From: Streptococcus constellatus
GTDB taxonomy: Bacteria > Bacillota > Bacilli > Lactobacillales > Streptococcaceae
DNA length: 64,000 nt
Assembly (NCBI RefSeq): GCF_902167705.1
Contig: NZ_CABHMZ010000027.1
Span: forward strand, 11,390-75,389
Reading direction: 5' to 3'
Shown: one piece after another, positions 47,886 through 58,352 of the stretch
How positions within the stretch are numbered: the stretch's first letter is position 1
Layout of the letters: every line of letters starts with the position of its first letter
Program-made: the position numbers and the translations under genes
The notes under the pieces: generated by a model
What the model was told of the DNA's origin: nothing
Seen by the model: only the letters and a program-made list of their open reading frames with translations
The model's database searches: none

Positions 47886-48572
47886 ATGATTAACAAAGAG
47901 CACTATCGTTACATTAGAGAACATCCTGCTTTTGAAAATTTACCAGTTGAACATTTTGATAAAATAGCGGTTGAAATTCAATTTCGCAAAGTGCCAAAAG
48001 GACAGATTATTTTCTTTTCTGGAGACAAACGAGAGCGACTTTTTTTGATTTATAAAGGCTATGTTCGGATTGAACAGTACGACCAGACGGATTCATTTAA
48101 TTACATTGACTATGTGAAAGAAAATACGATGTTTCCATATGGTGGCATGTTTGAGGATAAAGATTATCATTATTCTGGGATTTCTGTGACGGATTTGGAA
48201 TATTTTTCGATTCCTGTTGATTTGTATGAATATTATTCTAAGCAAACAATAGAACAAATGTTATTTATCACGCATAAGTTGTCAAATATTTTGCGTTTCC
48301 ATGAATTACGCTTGCGAAACTCTGTTTTGGCTAGTGCGACAGAGCGAGTTATCCAAGCAATTTCTATCTTGTGTATTGATTTTTGCCAAGATAGAGATGA
48401 CATTCCTTTTGCGCTTAGTATGAAAGAGCTGGCTAAATTAGGAGCGACCACTCGTGAAACTGTTAATCAAGTATTGAAAAAATTAACAGAAGAAAACATT
48501 ATTCAATATAATCGAAAGAAACTCGTCTTTTTGAATAAAGAATACTTTTTAAAATATTTCGAAGATATATAA
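47886..48572 (+). CDS. flp: Crp/Fnr family regulator (FLP-like) of the arginine deiminase locus
   Basis: 228 residues. A cyclic-nucleotide-type beta roll (about 20-120) lacking the N-terminal Cys cluster of FNR, a dimer helix, and a C-terminal helix-turn-helix (MKELAKLGATTRETVNQVLKKL, about 178-199). The place directly before arcA matches the Flp activator of the S. gordonii arginine deiminase system, on which the symbol rests. AAGGA precedes the ATG. Confidence 0.82.
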   Translation: MINKEHYRYIREHPAFENLPVEHFDKIAVEIQFRKVPKGQIIFFSGDKRERLFLIYKGYVRIEQYDQTDSFNYIDYVKENTMFPYGGMFEDKDYHYSGISVTDLEYFSIPVDLYEYYSKQTIEQMLFITHKLSNILRFHELRLRNSVLASATERVIQAISILCIDFCQDRDDIPFALSMKELAKLGATTRETVNQVLKKLTEENIIQYNRKKLVFLNKEYFLKYFEDI

Positions 48573-48890
48573 GAAAAGGAGGGCAGAATTGCAGTCGAAA
48601 AAGCAATTTTTGCTCTTCTTTTTAGTTTAGAAACAGAAACAGTTAAAATATAGTCAAAAACTTCATTTGTTTCTAAAAAATAATTATTCATAAAACCAAT
48701 AAAATGCATAAAATATTTATAGAAAGCGTTTTATTTTGAAATAATATTTGAATTTCTTTTAAAAAAGCAAAGGATTTGGCATTTTAAATGCAGAATTGAT
48801 AGCGAAAGCGTAAACAAAAGATATTACAATATAACATGTAAATAGAACTTAAGGAAACTTAAGTCACAAAGAAAAAGAGGAGGACACAAG
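48573..48890 (+). promoter_or_regulatory. arcA upstream control region with cre sites
   Basis: 318 bases without a gene. GCGAAAGCGTAAACAA (48802-48817) matches the CcpA cre core except at its first two positions; TAGAAAGCGTTTTATT (48720-48735) is a weaker second copy. TTTGAAATAATATTTGAA (48735-48752) resembles an ArgR box with three mismatches. TTGATA (48796-48801) and TATAAC (48830-48835) are imperfect promoter parts. All consistent with sugar and arginine control. Confidence 0.5.
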
Positions 48891-50120
48891 ATGTCTACAC
48901 ATCCTATTCATGTTTTCTCAGAAATAGGAAAACTGAAAAAAGTTATGCTACATCGTCCTGGTAAAGAGTTGGAAAACTTGATGCCGGACCACTTGGAACG
49001 TCTGCTTTTTGACGATATTCCATTCTTGGAAGACGCTCAAAAGGAACATGATGCTTTTGCAGATGCTCTTCGTAAAGAAGGTATTGAAGTTCTTTACCTT
49101 GAAAAATTGGCTGCTGAATCATTGACTTCTCCAGAAATTCGTAATGAATTTATTGAAGAATATCTTGATGAAGCAAATATTCGCGGGGCACAAACAAAAG
49201 TTGCTATTCGCGACATTCTTCATGGTATAGAAGACAACCTTGAATTGGTTGAAAAGACAATGGCAGGTTTCCAAAAAGCAGAATTGCCAGAAATTCCTGA
49301 AGAAGCTAAAGGCTTGACAGACTTGGTAGAATCTGACTATCCATTTGCCATTGACCCAATGCCAAACCTTTACTTCACACGTGACCCATTTGCTACAATC
49401 GGTAATGCTGTGTCATTGAACCATATGTACTCAGATACACGTAATCGTGAAACACTTTATGGTAAATACATTTTCAAACATCATCCAGTATATGGTGGCA
49501 ATGTTGAATTAGTTTATAATCGTGAAGAAACAACTCGTATCGAAGGTGGAGATGAACTCGTTCTTTCTAAAGATGTCCTTGCGGTAGGTATTTCACAACG
49601 TACAGATGCAGCATCTATTGAAAAACTTTTGGTTAATATCTTCAAGAAGAATGTTGGCTTCAAGAAAGTGATTGCATTTGAATTTGCTAATAATCGTAAA
49701 TTCATGCACTTAGATACAGTCTTCACAATGGTTGACTATGATAAATTCACTATTCACCCAGAAATTGAAGGCGACCTTCGCGTTTACTCTGTTACTTATG
49801 AAAATGAAAAACTTCATATTGCAGAAGAAAAAGGCGATTTGGCTGAATTGTTAGCTAAGAATCTTGGTATTGACAAAGTTCATTTGATTCGTTGTGGCGG
49901 CGGAAATGTAGTAGCAGCAGCGCGTGAACAATGGAACGACGGTTCAAACACTCTTACAATCGCTCCAGGTGTGGTAGTTGTATATGACCGTAATGTTGTT
50001 ACCAACAAGATTCTTGAAGAATACGGACTTCGTTTGATTAAGATTCGCGGAAGTGAATTGGTTCGCGGTCGTGGTGGACCTCGTTGTATGTCAATGCCAT
50101 TTGAACGTGAAGAACTTTAA
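48891..50120 (+). CDS. arcA: Arginine deiminase
   Basis: 409 residues. The nucleophile is Cys399 in [25 protein letters not shown] and EGGDEL motifs are present. It hydrolyses arginine to citrulline and ammonia, the alkali-producing first step that protects oral streptococci from acid. AGAGGAGGACACAAG precedes the ATG. arcB follows after 23 bases. Highly expressed codon use. Confidence 0.98.
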   Translation: MSTHPIHVFSEIGKLKKVMLHRPGKELENLMPDHLERLLFDDIPFLEDAQKEHDAFADALRKEGIEVLYLEKLAAESLTSPEIRNEFIEEYLDEANIRGAQTKVAIRDILHGIEDNLELVEKTMAGFQKAELPEIPEEAKGLTDLVESDYPFAIDPMPNLYFTRDPFATIGNAVSLNHMYSDTRNRETLYGKYIFKHHPVYGGNVELVYNREETTRIEGGDELVLSKDVLAVGISQRTDAASIEKLLVNIFKKNVGFKKVIAFEFANNRKFMHLDTVFTMVDYDKFTIHPEIEGDLRVYSVTYENEKLHIAEEKGDLAELLAKNLGIDKVHLIRCGGGNVVAAAREQWNDGSNTLTIAPGVVVVYDRNVVTNKILEEYGLRLIKIRGSELVRGRGGPRCMSMPFEREEL

Positions 50121-50143
50121 CATTAGAAAGAGGAATAATTAGA

Positions 50144-51160
50144 ATGACAAACTCAGTGTTCCAAGGACGCAGCTTCTTGGCAGAAAAAGATTTTACACGT
50201 GCAGAATTAGAATATCTTATTGGTTTAGCAGCTCACTTGAAAGATTTGAAGAAACGCAATATTGAACATCACTACTTAGCAGGTAAAAATATTGCTCTCT
50301 TGTTTGAAAAAACTTCAACTCGTACTCGTGCAGCTTTCACAACAGCAGCGATTGATCTTGGCGCTCATCCAGAATACCTAGGAGCTAATGACATTCAGCT
50401 TGGTAAGAAAGAATCTACTGAAGATACTGCTAAAGTATTGGGACGTATGTTTGACGGGATTGAATTCCGCGGATTCAGCCAACGTATGGTAGAAGAATTG
50501 GCAGAATTCTCAGGTGTTCCTGTATGGAATGGTTTGACAGACGAATGGCATCCAACTCAAATGTTAGCTGACTATTTGACAGTTCAAGAAAACTTTGGTC
50601 GTTTGGAAGGCTTGACTCTTGTCTACTGTGGTGACGGACGTAACAACGTTGCAAACAGCCTTCTTGTAACAGGTGCTATCCTCGGTGTGAATGTTCATAT
50701 CTTCTCTCCAAAAGAACTCTTCCCAGCTGAAGATATCGTGAAATTGGCAGAAGGATATGCAAAAGAAAGTGGCGCACATGTCTTAATCACTGACAATGCA
50801 GATGAAGCTGTTAAAGGTGCAGATGTCCTTTACACAGACGTTTGGGTATCTATGGGTGAAGAAGACAAATTCGCAGAACGTGTAGCTCTTTTGAAACCTT
50901 ACCAAGTAAATATGGACTTGGTTAAGAAAGCTGACAATGAAGATTTGATCTTCTTGCACTGCTTACCAGCTTTCCATGATACAAATACTGTCTATGGTAA
51001 AGACGTTGCTGAAAAATTCGGCGTTGAAGAAATGGAAGTAACTGACGAAGTATTCCGCAGCAAATACGCTCGCCAATTTGACCAAGCTGAAAACCGTATG
51101 CATACTATTAAAGCAGTTATGGCAGCAACTCTTGGTAACCTTTATATTCCAAAAGTATAA
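50144..51160 (+). CDS. arcB: Ornithine carbamoyltransferase, catabolic
   Basis: 338 residues. Carbamoyl-phosphate site STRTRAAF at 58-65 and ornithine motif HCLPAFHD near 272. In this operon it runs in the catabolic direction: citrulline plus phosphate to ornithine and carbamoyl phosphate. A hairpin terminator follows at 51192, so transcripts into arcC may be attenuated. Confidence 0.97.
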   Translation: MTNSVFQGRSFLAEKDFTRAELEYLIGLAAHLKDLKKRNIEHHYLAGKNIALLFEKTSTRTRAAFTTAAIDLGAHPEYLGANDIQLGKKESTEDTAKVLGRMFDGIEFRGFSQRMVEELAEFSGVPVWNGLTDEWHPTQMLADYLTVQENFGRLEGLTLVYCGDGRNNVANSLLVTGAILGVNVHIFSPKELFPAEDIVKLAEGYAKESGAHVLITDNADEAVKGADVLYTDVWVSMGEEDKFAERVALLKPYQVNMDLVKKADNEDLIFLHCLPAFHDTNTVYGKDVAEKFGVEEMEVTDEVFRSKYARQFDQAENRMHTIKAVMAATLGNLYIPKV

Positions 51161-51191
51161 TTAAAAACCAAAACCGTTTACCAACAGCTAT

Positions 51192-51230
51192 GAGGGCTGC
51201 GACTAATAGCTTTAGTCCAGTCCTCATTTT
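51192..51230 (+). terminator. Terminator inside the arc cluster, between arcB and arcC
   Basis: GAGG-CTG-GACTAA (51192-51206, with single bulges) pairs with TTAGTC-CAG-CCTC (51212-51225), then ATTTTTG. It suggests that arcAB ends here or that downstream expression is partial. Confidence 0.7.
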
Positions 51231-51449
51231 TGATAGTGCTCGTTTTCATTTTAGTATGATATTAATAGAGGAAAAAAGCGATAGGATAAACAACCATAAT
51301 TGCTGATGCAGTCACTCTCAGAGAAATGTAGTCTGAGACATTGCTATTCTAACCTCATTCCTACGTTTGTTGCAGCTGGATTCTATCATGGACTACTAAA
51401 ATAAAATTGAAACACTATCAGGAGAAAACTCTAAGGAGGCTAATTATTT

Positions 51450-52397
51450 ATGGCAAATCGTAAAATCGTTGTGGCTTTGGGAGGAAATGCCATCCTTTCA
51501 TCTGATCCATCAGCTAAAGCACAACAAGAAGCATTAGCAGAAACAGCAAGTCATCTTGTAAAATTGATTAAAAATGGTGATGACTTGATTATCACTCATG
51601 GAAATGGACCGCAAGTTGGAAATCTTTTATTGCAACATTTAGCAGCAGATTCTGAAAAAAATCCAGCCTTTCCGCTTGATTCGCTCGTTGCGATGACAGA
51701 AGGAAGTATCGGCTACTGGTTGCAAAATGCTCTTCAAAATGCTTTACATGAAGAAGGGATTGAAAAAGAAGTCGCTTCTGTTGTGACACAAGTCGTGGTT
51801 GATAAAAACGACCCAGCTTTCACAAATTTGAGCAAACCAATCGGACCATTCTACACAGAAGAAGAAGCAAAAGCAGAAGCTGAAAAGAGCGGAGCTACTT
51901 TCAAAGAAGATGCTGGACGTGGCTGGAGAAAAGTAGTTGCTTCACCAAAACCAGTTGGAATCAAAGAAATTGAAACCATTCGTACACTCATCAATGCAGG
52001 ACATGTCGTTGTGGCTGCTGGTGGTGGCGGCATTCCTGTTATCAAGGAAGACAACGGTCATCTTGCCGGCGTAGAAGCAGTAATTGACAAAGACTTTGCT
52101 TCACAATGTCTGGCTGAATTGGTCGAAGCAGATCTTTTCATTGTCTTGACAGGTGTGGATTATGTCTATGTCAACTATAATAAACCAGACCAAGCCAAGT
52201 TAGAGCGTGTTAATGTAGCTCAGCTTGAAGAATACATCAAGCAAGAACAGTTTGCACCAGGAAGTATGTTGCCTAAAGTGCAAGCAGCTATTGCCTTTGT
52301 AAACGATCGTCCAGAAGGCGAAGCTGTCATTACTTCTCTTGAAAACTTAGGTGCTTTAATTGAGTCTGAAAGCGGAACGATTATTGAAAAAGGATAA
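51450..52397 (+). CDS. arcC: Carbamate kinase
   Basis: 315 residues of the amino acid kinase fold: [47 protein letters not shown] and the C-terminal [16 protein letters not shown]. It turns carbamoyl phosphate and ADP into ATP, CO2 and ammonia, the energy-yielding end of the pathway. AAGGAGG precedes the ATG. It lies 289 bases after arcB, beyond a terminator. Confidence 0.97.
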   Translation: MANRKIVVALGGNAILSSDPSAKAQQEALAETASHLVKLIKNGDDLIITHGNGPQVGNLLLQHLAADSEKNPAFPLDSLVAMTEGSIGYWLQNALQNALHEEGIEKEVASVVTQVVVDKNDPAFTNLSKPIGPFYTEEEAKAEAEKSGATFKEDAGRGWRKVVASPKPVGIKEIETIRTLINAGHVVVAAGGGGIPVIKEDNGHLAGVEAVIDKDFASQCLAELVEADLFIVLTGVDYVYVNYNKPDQAKLERVNVAQLEEYIKQEQFAPGSMLPKVQAAIAFVNDRPEGEAVITSLENLGALIESESGTIIEKG

Positions 52398-52550
52398 CAG
52401 AGTGTTATCATTTATAGGTTGAAGACTGTAATAAAACTTTTTAAAACAATGTTGGTGTTTCCTATTTTTAGATTTGCTTTCTTTTGCTTTATTTTATTGT
52501 TGTGAAATGATAATTTTTTTGGAAATTACTAGTTTTTTTCATCTGAATAT

Positions 52551-52581
52551 GTTAAAATATAGTCAAAGGAAGCGCTTTCTG
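52551..52581 (+). promoter_or_regulatory. arcD promoter with overlapping cre
   Basis: Extended -10 TGTTAAAAT (52550-52558) is followed by AAGGAAGCGCTTTCTG (52566-52581), a cre-like site with a perfect AAGCGCTT centre. It lies at the expected transcription start, where CcpA would block initiation. ATG of arcD is 54 bases further. Confidence 0.6.
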
Positions 52582-52634
52582 GAAATGGGATTCGGTTAAA
52601 TTTTTACAATTTGTTACATTTAGGAGGAAAACAA

Positions 52635-54137
52635 ATGAGTGAAAAAGCAAAAAAAGGGTTTAAGATGCCGTCATCTTATTCCGTTTTGATGATTATCATT
52701 GCTATTATGGCCGTGTTGACCTGGATTATCCCAGCCGGTCAATATGAGTCTGATAAAGCTGGTAATCTAATTACAGGAACTTATAAGACTGTTGCTCAAA
52801 ATCCGCAAGGGATTTGGGATGTCTTAATGGCTCCAATTCGTGCTATGCTTGGGAAAGAACCAACTTCAGCAGCGATTGACGTTTCGTTCTTTATCTTGAT
52901 GGTTGGTGGTTTCCTTGGAGTAGTCAACGAAACAGGTGCTCTTGATGTAGGGATTGCGTCCATCGTGAAGAAGTATAAGGGTCGCGAAAAAATGTTGATT
53001 TTAGTCTTGATGCCTTTGTTTGCTCTTGGCGGATCAACTTATGGTATGGGTGAAGAAACCATGGCTTTCTATCCACTTCTTGTGCCAGTTATGATGGCAG
53101 TAGGATTTGATAGTTTGACTGCGGTAGCTATTATCCTTCTTGGTTCTCAAATTGGATGTTTGGCTTCTACTCTAAACCCATTTGCTACAGGTATAGCTTC
53201 TGCGACAGCAGGTGTGGGTACTGGTGACGGTATCGTTCTTCGTTTAATCTTCTTTGTTGTGATGACAGCACTTGGTACGTATTTTGTTTATCGTTATGCG
53301 GATAAGATTCAAAAAGATCCTACAAAATCTTTGGTTTACAGCCATCGCGAAGAAGATTTGAAACACTTTAATGTAGATGCAGTTGCTAATGTAGAATCTA
53401 CTCTTAGCAAGAAACAAAAACAAGTGTTGGTACTCTTTGTCTTGACCTTTGTTCTTATGATTATGAGTTTCATTCCGTGGACGGACTTGAACGTAAATGT
53501 CTTTGAAAACTTCAACAAATGGTTGGTTGGCATTCCTGTAATTGGTAAAATTGTGGGTACATCAACTTCTGCATTAGGTACTTGGTACTTCCCAGAAGGA
53601 GCAATGCTCTTTGCAGTTATGGGTATTATCATTGGTTTTGTTTACCGCATGAAAGAAGATCGCTTCATCACTGTATTTATCAATGGTGCAGCTGATTTGC
53701 TTGGTGTTGCACTTATCGTAGCTGTTGCTCGTGGTATTCAAGTTATCATGAACGATGGTATGGTTACGGCTACAATTCTTCACTGGGGTGAAGTAGGACT
53801 CAAGGGTCTATCATCTCAAGTATTCATCGTATTGACTTACATTTTCTATCTACCAATGTCATTCCTTATCCCATCAACATCTGGTCTTGCCAGTGCAACA
53901 ATGGGTATCATGGCGCCTCTTGGAAAATTCGTCAATGTTCCAGCAAGTTTGATTATCACTGCTTACCAATCTGCTTCAGGTCTTTTGAACCTTCTTACTC
54001 CAACATCTGGTATCGTAATGGGAGCTCTTGCTCTTGGACGTATCGAATTGGGTACTTGGTGGAAATTCGTTGCAAAATTGGCTGCTGGAATCTTTGTAGT
54101 AAGTATTCTACTTCTTATTTTAGGAACGTTCTTATAA
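52635..54137 (+). CDS. arcD: Arginine/ornithine antiporter, YfcC family
   Basis: 500 residues with about 12 membrane helices. YfcC/ArcD features: AVLTWIIPAGQYE at the start, GGSTYGMGEETMAFYPLLVPVMMAVGFD, and IPSTSGLASATMGIMAPLGKF. It exchanges external arginine for internal ornithine. AGGAGGAAAAC precedes ATG 52635; the frame extends to 52611 without a better start. arcT follows at 24 bases. Confidence 0.93.
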   Translation: MSEKAKKGFKMPSSYSVLMIIIAIMAVLTWIIPAGQYESDKAGNLITGTYKTVAQNPQGIWDVLMAPIRAMLGKEPTSAAIDVSFFILMVGGFLGVVNETGALDVGIASIVKKYKGREKMLILVLMPLFALGGSTYGMGEETMAFYPLLVPVMMAVGFDSLTAVAIILLGSQIGCLASTLNPFATGIASATAGVGTGDGIVLRLIFFVVMTALGTYFVYRYADKIQKDPTKSLVYSHREEDLKHFNVDAVANVESTLSKKQKQVLVLFVLTFVLMIMSFIPWTDLNVNVFENFNKWLVGIPVIGKIVGTSTSALGTWYFPEGAMLFAVMGIIIGFVYRMKEDRFITVFINGAADLLGVALIVAVARGIQVIMNDGMVTATILHWGEVGLKGLSSQVFIVLTYIFYLPMSFLIPSTSGLASATMGIMAPLGKFVNVPASLIITAYQSASGLLNLLTPTSGIVMGALALGRIELGTWWKFVAKLAAGIFVVSILLLILGTFL

Positions 54138-54161
54138 TAGGAAAATAACGAGGTGTTCTTT

Positions 54162-55499
54162 ATGAAACAATTTTTAACCGAAGAAATTAAGTCTGATTAT
54201 TTAGAATCGCTGAAAACAATCGTTTCCTACCCATCAGTTCTTAATGAAGGAGAAAATGGAACACCTTTCGGACAATCTATTCAAAACGTCTTAGAAAAAA
54301 TGCTAGAGATCACTAGGAGTTTAGGTTTTAAAACTTACATTGATCCTCAAGGCTATTATGGATATGCAGAAATCGGTCAGGGAGAAGAACTCCTGGCCGT
54401 TCTCTGCCATTTAGACGTTGTTCCTGCGGGAGATTTGTCTGATTGGGAAACTCCTCCATTTGAAGCGACGATAAAAGATGGTTGGATACATGGGCGTGGG
54501 GTTCAGGACGATAAAGGTCCGTCCCTAGCTGCACTTTATGCTGTTAAAGCACTGATGGACGCAGGTGTGACATTTAACAAGCGGATTCGTTTCATCTACG
54601 GTACAGACGAAGAAACTCTGTGGCGCTGTATGGCTCGTTACAATGAGCTAGAAGAAACAGCAACACTTGGTTTTGCGCCTGATTCATCTTTTCCATTAAC
54701 TTATGCAGAAAAAGGATTGCTGCAAATTAAGCTGCATGGCCCTGGTTCGCAAGCGCTTGCTATTGAGGCAGGAGAAGCCTTTAATGTTGTACCTGCAAAA
54801 GCAAGCTATACGGGAAATTTGGCGGATTCATTAGAAGCAGAGTTAAAAAAAGCTGCATTTGAATATGAACGGGCAGACGATACAGTCACTGTCATTGGTG
54901 TTCCTAAGCATTCAAAAGATGCGGCTGAAGGAGTGAACGCCATTGTACGTTTGGCAACAGGACTAAATTCGCTTGTTCAACACTCTGCCATTCAATTTAT
55001 CGCTGAAGCAGTTGGGGAAGATGCTACAGGCAGCAGCTTGTTTGGTGAAATTTCAGATGAGCCTTCAGGAACTTTGTCATTCAATGTTTCTGGATTAAGC
55101 TTAGATCAGGACAAGTCTGAAATTCGGATTGACATGCGGATTCCAGTTCTTGCAGATAAAGATAAATTAGTACAAGAATTAAGCCAAATTGCTGAAAAAT
55201 ACCAATTGCGTTATGAAGAATTTGACTATCTTGCACCATTATATGTGCCGCTTGATAGTGAGTTAGTCAGCACGTTAATGGCTGTCTATAAAGAAAAAAC
55301 AAATGATGAGAGTACTGCTGTGTCCTCTGGTGGTGCCACATTTGCACGCACCATGCCAAATTGCGTGGCCTTTGGCGCACTTTTCCCTGGTGCTATACAA
55401 ACAGAACATCAAGCCAATGAACGAACTGTGATCGAGGATTTGTATAAAGCCATGGACATCTATGCTGAAACAGTTTACCGCTTGGCTGGGAATAGTTAG
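54162..55499 (+). CDS. arcT: M20 family dipeptidase of the arc locus (ArcT-like)
   Basis: 445 residues. Zinc-binding pattern AVLCHLDVVPAGD (His and Asp), RGVQDDKGPSLAALYAVKAL, and YGTDEETLWRCM, as in PepV/M20A dipeptidases. In S. gordonii the gene at this place is called arcT, a putative dipeptidase. It may free arginine from peptides. Start 54162 has GAGG eight bases upstream; the GTG at 54153 is inside the site. Last gene of the arcC-arcD-arcT run; ISL3 debris follows. Confidence 0.87.
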   Translation: MKQFLTEEIKSDYLESLKTIVSYPSVLNEGENGTPFGQSIQNVLEKMLEITRSLGFKTYIDPQGYYGYAEIGQGEELLAVLCHLDVVPAGDLSDWETPPFEATIKDGWIHGRGVQDDKGPSLAALYAVKALMDAGVTFNKRIRFIYGTDEETLWRCMARYNELEETATLGFAPDSSFPLTYAEKGLLQIKLHGPGSQALAIEAGEAFNVVPAKASYTGNLADSLEAELKKAAFEYERADDTVTVIGVPKHSKDAAEGVNAIVRLATGLNSLVQHSAIQFIAEAVGEDATGSSLFGEISDEPSGTLSFNVSGLSLDQDKSEIRIDMRIPVLADKDKLVQELSQIAEKYQLRYEEFDYLAPLYVPLDSELVSTLMAVYKEKTNDESTAVSSGGATFARTMPNCVAFGALFPGAIQTEHQANERTVIEDLYKAMDIYAETVYRLAGNS

Positions 55500-55618
55500 A
55501 AGAAAGTAGGAGTTAGAAAGAACTTGCAAATTGTACAGGAGTTCATTTTCCGCTAAACATCAATCAATCATTGCGTCAATGTGGTTTTGATAACGAAAAG
55601 ATGAGATTGAACAAAAGT

Positions 55619-56214
55619 AGTTCAATGTCATTGTAGTGGGTTGATGTCAGCTAACATCTGGAGAGGACCGAATTGGTTCTCTCCTTTTTGATATTCAAAG
55701 TGATGAGAATTCTAGTTCTAAAGTTGTCAAAGTTCCGAAAGCCAAAAGCGTTGCGCTTGATAACCTTGATGAGGTTGTTGGAAATTGGAGTAGGACAAGG
55801 TAAGAGCGTTGATAATCTTGATTCTATCTTTCAAAACTGTCTGAAAGAGTCTCATTAACGAGCTTAAAGAAATGCTTGGCTTGTTTTTTCTGGAAATGAA
55901 AGAGCAGGAGCTGATAAAGCTCATAATGCTGTCTGAATTCATCAGAATAGCAGAGTAATTTGTTTATGATTTATACATTCGAAAAGTTAGGTGATAACAC
56001 CGATTATGATTAAGATTTTGGCTGTCCTGCTGGATAATTTGGAAAGATTCAGAATGATGAAAGCGCAAGGAAATAGCTACTTAGGCAGGGACTATACCTA
56101 AGGTGCTTTTTATTGTCAGTTTAGTTGCTTTCATGATAGGTCATATAGGACTTTTTTGTGTTTAAAAAGCTCCATAATCTCTGAAGCAGAGTGACCCCTA
56201 CAGAAATTATAGAA
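55619..56214 (-). mobile_element. ISL3-family insertion sequence remnant
   Basis: The right end (TTCAATGTCATTGTAGTGGG, 55620) and left end (ACCCCTACAGAAATTATAGAAC, up to 56214) are recognisable. Between them the minus strand, with frameshifts, reads NLIKVIKRNAFGFRNFDNF then RTRILITLNIKKERT, the C-terminus of ISL3 transposases, and KKQAKHFFKLVNETL further in. Most of the transposase is gone. The intergenic stretch from 55500 to 56430 contains nothing else recognised. Confidence 0.65.
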
Positions 56215-56430
56215 CTTTATTTTTTTCTCATATAATCTATGGATATTTCTTATTTTTTTGGTCTTTCAGCATACATATTCTACATAAAAAAGATTTTGTG
56301 TAAACTTTGTGTAATCGCTTGCATTCCTATATTAAAAGAATATACTAAAAGTGAAATGTTGGTACTACGGTTCAATTTGCTTATGCTAAGATATTCTTAG
56401 TCCTGTTTATAGTCAAAAAGGAGATAGACT

Positions 56431-58137
56431 ATGAAGAAAATTTTACTAAAACTGATGTTTGGTGTTATGTTGCTGTCCTTATTACCTATTCAGGTAGCTC
56501 AGGCCTGCTCCGGTTTCATTGTAGGTAAGGGGCTAACCGCGGATGGTTCTACTCTCTATGGTCGTACGGAAGATTATCCTTATCCGCCAGATGGAGGCAA
56601 ACATAATCAGAACTATGTTGTCGTGCCAGCTGCTACTTATAAAGAAGGCGATAAGATCGAAGATGAGTCAAATGGATTTACTTATCCACATTTGGCCAAT
56701 GAGATGAAATATACAGCAACCTATGATGCAGCGCGTGGAGACGGTAGCAACGGTAATTTTGGAGCTCATGGTTTTAATGAAGTTGGTGTATCAATGACAG
56801 GAACCGTTTCTGCGACACCAAATGACAAGGTCTTGAAGGTTGACCCGCTTGTGAAAGACGGGCTGCCTGAAGCATCGATGATTGATTTAGTTTTACCTCG
56901 TGCTAAAACAGCTCGGGAAGGAATTGAAATTGTCGCTAAGGCTATCGAAGAAAAAGGCTCTGCTGAAGGCAATATCATCATGGTTGCTGACCAAAAAGAA
57001 CTTTGGTATATGGAGATACTATCTGGTCATCAATATGTTGCTATTAAATTCCCAGAAGACAAATATGCTGTTTTCGCGAATACTTACTATCTTGGCAATG
57101 TTGATTTTAATGATACGGAAAACGTCATTGCCTCTAAAGGGGTGGAGGAAGTAGCGAAAAAAGCAGATCATTATAAGACGGATAAAGACGGTAAATTCCA
57201 TATTGCTAAATCTTATGGACCTGATGAATATGCAGAACGTAACCGTTCTCGGACTTTTGCTGGTATCAAATGGATGGATCCAGACTCTCCAGTTACTTAT
57301 AAAGATGAAACCTATGATTTACTTCGTACTCCAAGTAATCCAAGTAAAAAATATACTGTTCAGGATGTCATTGGGGAACAACGGAATCGTTTTGAACACC
57401 TACCTCAATTTAAGGCAGATGATTTGGTAGAAGTTGGCAAGAAAAAAGACGAAAATGTTTACAAATATGCCCTAGGTAACGAAAATGTTATTGATGCCCA
57501 TATTTATCAAATTAAATCTAAGCTTCCAAGTGAATTTGGGGGTATTGTTTGGTTAGGTCTTGCTCAAAGCCGTAATACGCCGTATGTGCCATTCTATGGT
57601 AATGTTGAAGATACCTATGAAGCCTTTAAGCCACGATCAGATAAATATGATGGTAAATCTTGGTACTGGTCTGTTTGGCATATTGACCAAATGGTGATGA
57701 AGTATCCGGAAATCTTTGGCACTAGCATTCAAGAAAAATGGAAAACAATGGAAGATCAGTGGGTTAAAGACCAAGCTGAAAGGGATGCAAAATATGAGGC
57801 GTATACAGCTGAACAAGCTAAAGCTGCTGGACCTGAAGTGACAAAAGAAGCTCTTGAACGCTCTGAAAAAATCTTTAAAGAAATTAAATCCGTTGAAAAG
57901 GAAATGGAAGAAAAAATTAAAGAGGAAAAAGGCAAAGATGCTGATCTTGTTTACACTGGTTATAATAAAGCAAACCTACTGGCAAAATATGAAAAAAATA
58001 AAAAAGATGCTGGAACAACAAAATCAGAATCGAAGAAGACGGATTCCAATCAACTTGGTTTCATGCTAATCATAGCATTAGTTGTGATTATTCCTGGATT
58101 TATCGCTTTCAGACGATTTAATAAGAAAAAAGAATAA
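56431..58137 (+). CDS. Secreted C69/U34 family dipeptidase, membrane-anchored
   Basis: 568 residues. After the signal region the N-terminal nucleophile is Cys26 (VAQACSGFIVGKGLTADGSTLYGRTED), exposed by propeptide cleavage. The Ntn-hydrolase domain runs to about 430; a charged coiled region follows (about 435-535), then a membrane helix (about 543-561) and a positive tail. It likely trims dipeptides outside the cell. AAAGGAG precedes the ATG. The gene lies between two ISL3 remnants, which suggests acquisition or a later insertion. Confidence 0.88.
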   Translation: MKKILLKLMFGVMLLSLLPIQVAQACSGFIVGKGLTADGSTLYGRTEDYPYPPDGGKHNQNYVVVPAATYKEGDKIEDESNGFTYPHLANEMKYTATYDAARGDGSNGNFGAHGFNEVGVSMTGTVSATPNDKVLKVDPLVKDGLPEASMIDLVLPRAKTAREGIEIVAKAIEEKGSAEGNIIMVADQKELWYMEILSGHQYVAIKFPEDKYAVFANTYYLGNVDFNDTENVIASKGVEEVAKKADHYKTDKDGKFHIAKSYGPDEYAERNRSRTFAGIKWMDPDSPVTYKDETYDLLRTPSNPSKKYTVQDVIGEQRNRFEHLPQFKADDLVEVGKKKDENVYKYALGNENVIDAHIYQIKSKLPSEFGGIVWLGLAQSRNTPYVPFYGNVEDTYEAFKPRSDKYDGKSWYWSVWHIDQMVMKYPEIFGTSIQEKWKTMEDQWVKDQAERDAKYEAYTAEQAKAAGPEVTKEALERSEKIFKEIKSVEKEMEEKIKEEKGKDADLVYTGYNKANLLAKYEKNKKDAGTTKSESKKTDSNQLGFMLIIALVVIIPGFIAFRRFNKKKE

Positions 58138-58144
58138 AAAGCAT

Positions 58145-58329
58145 GGCTCAATGTCAACTGTAGTGGGTTGACCTAACCTGACACTTAGAGAAGACTAGCT
58201 TGGTCTTCTCTTTTTTGATATTTAAGGTGATGAGAATGCGTTTCTTAAAGTTGTCAAAGCTCCGAAAGCCAAAAGAATAACCCTATAATCTCTGAAGCAA
58301 AGTTCACCCACTACAGAAATTATAGAGCC
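58145..58329 (-). mobile_element. Short ISL3-derived element (MITE-like), 185 bases
   Basis: Begins GGCTCAATGTCAACTGTAGT and ends, on the other strand, GGCTCTATAATTTCTGTAGT, so the ends form imperfect inverted repeats. Its left part on the minus strand still encodes FDNFKKRILITLNIKKEKT. The centre is deleted. Flanking 8-base direct repeats are not evident. Confidence 0.6.
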
Positions 58330-58352
58330 ACAAAAATTCTAGTCTTAGCTTT

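Noticed and set aside
55727..55942. 71-codon minus-strand frame
   Set aside because: It is a frameshifted part of the ISL3 transposase remnant, not a gene.
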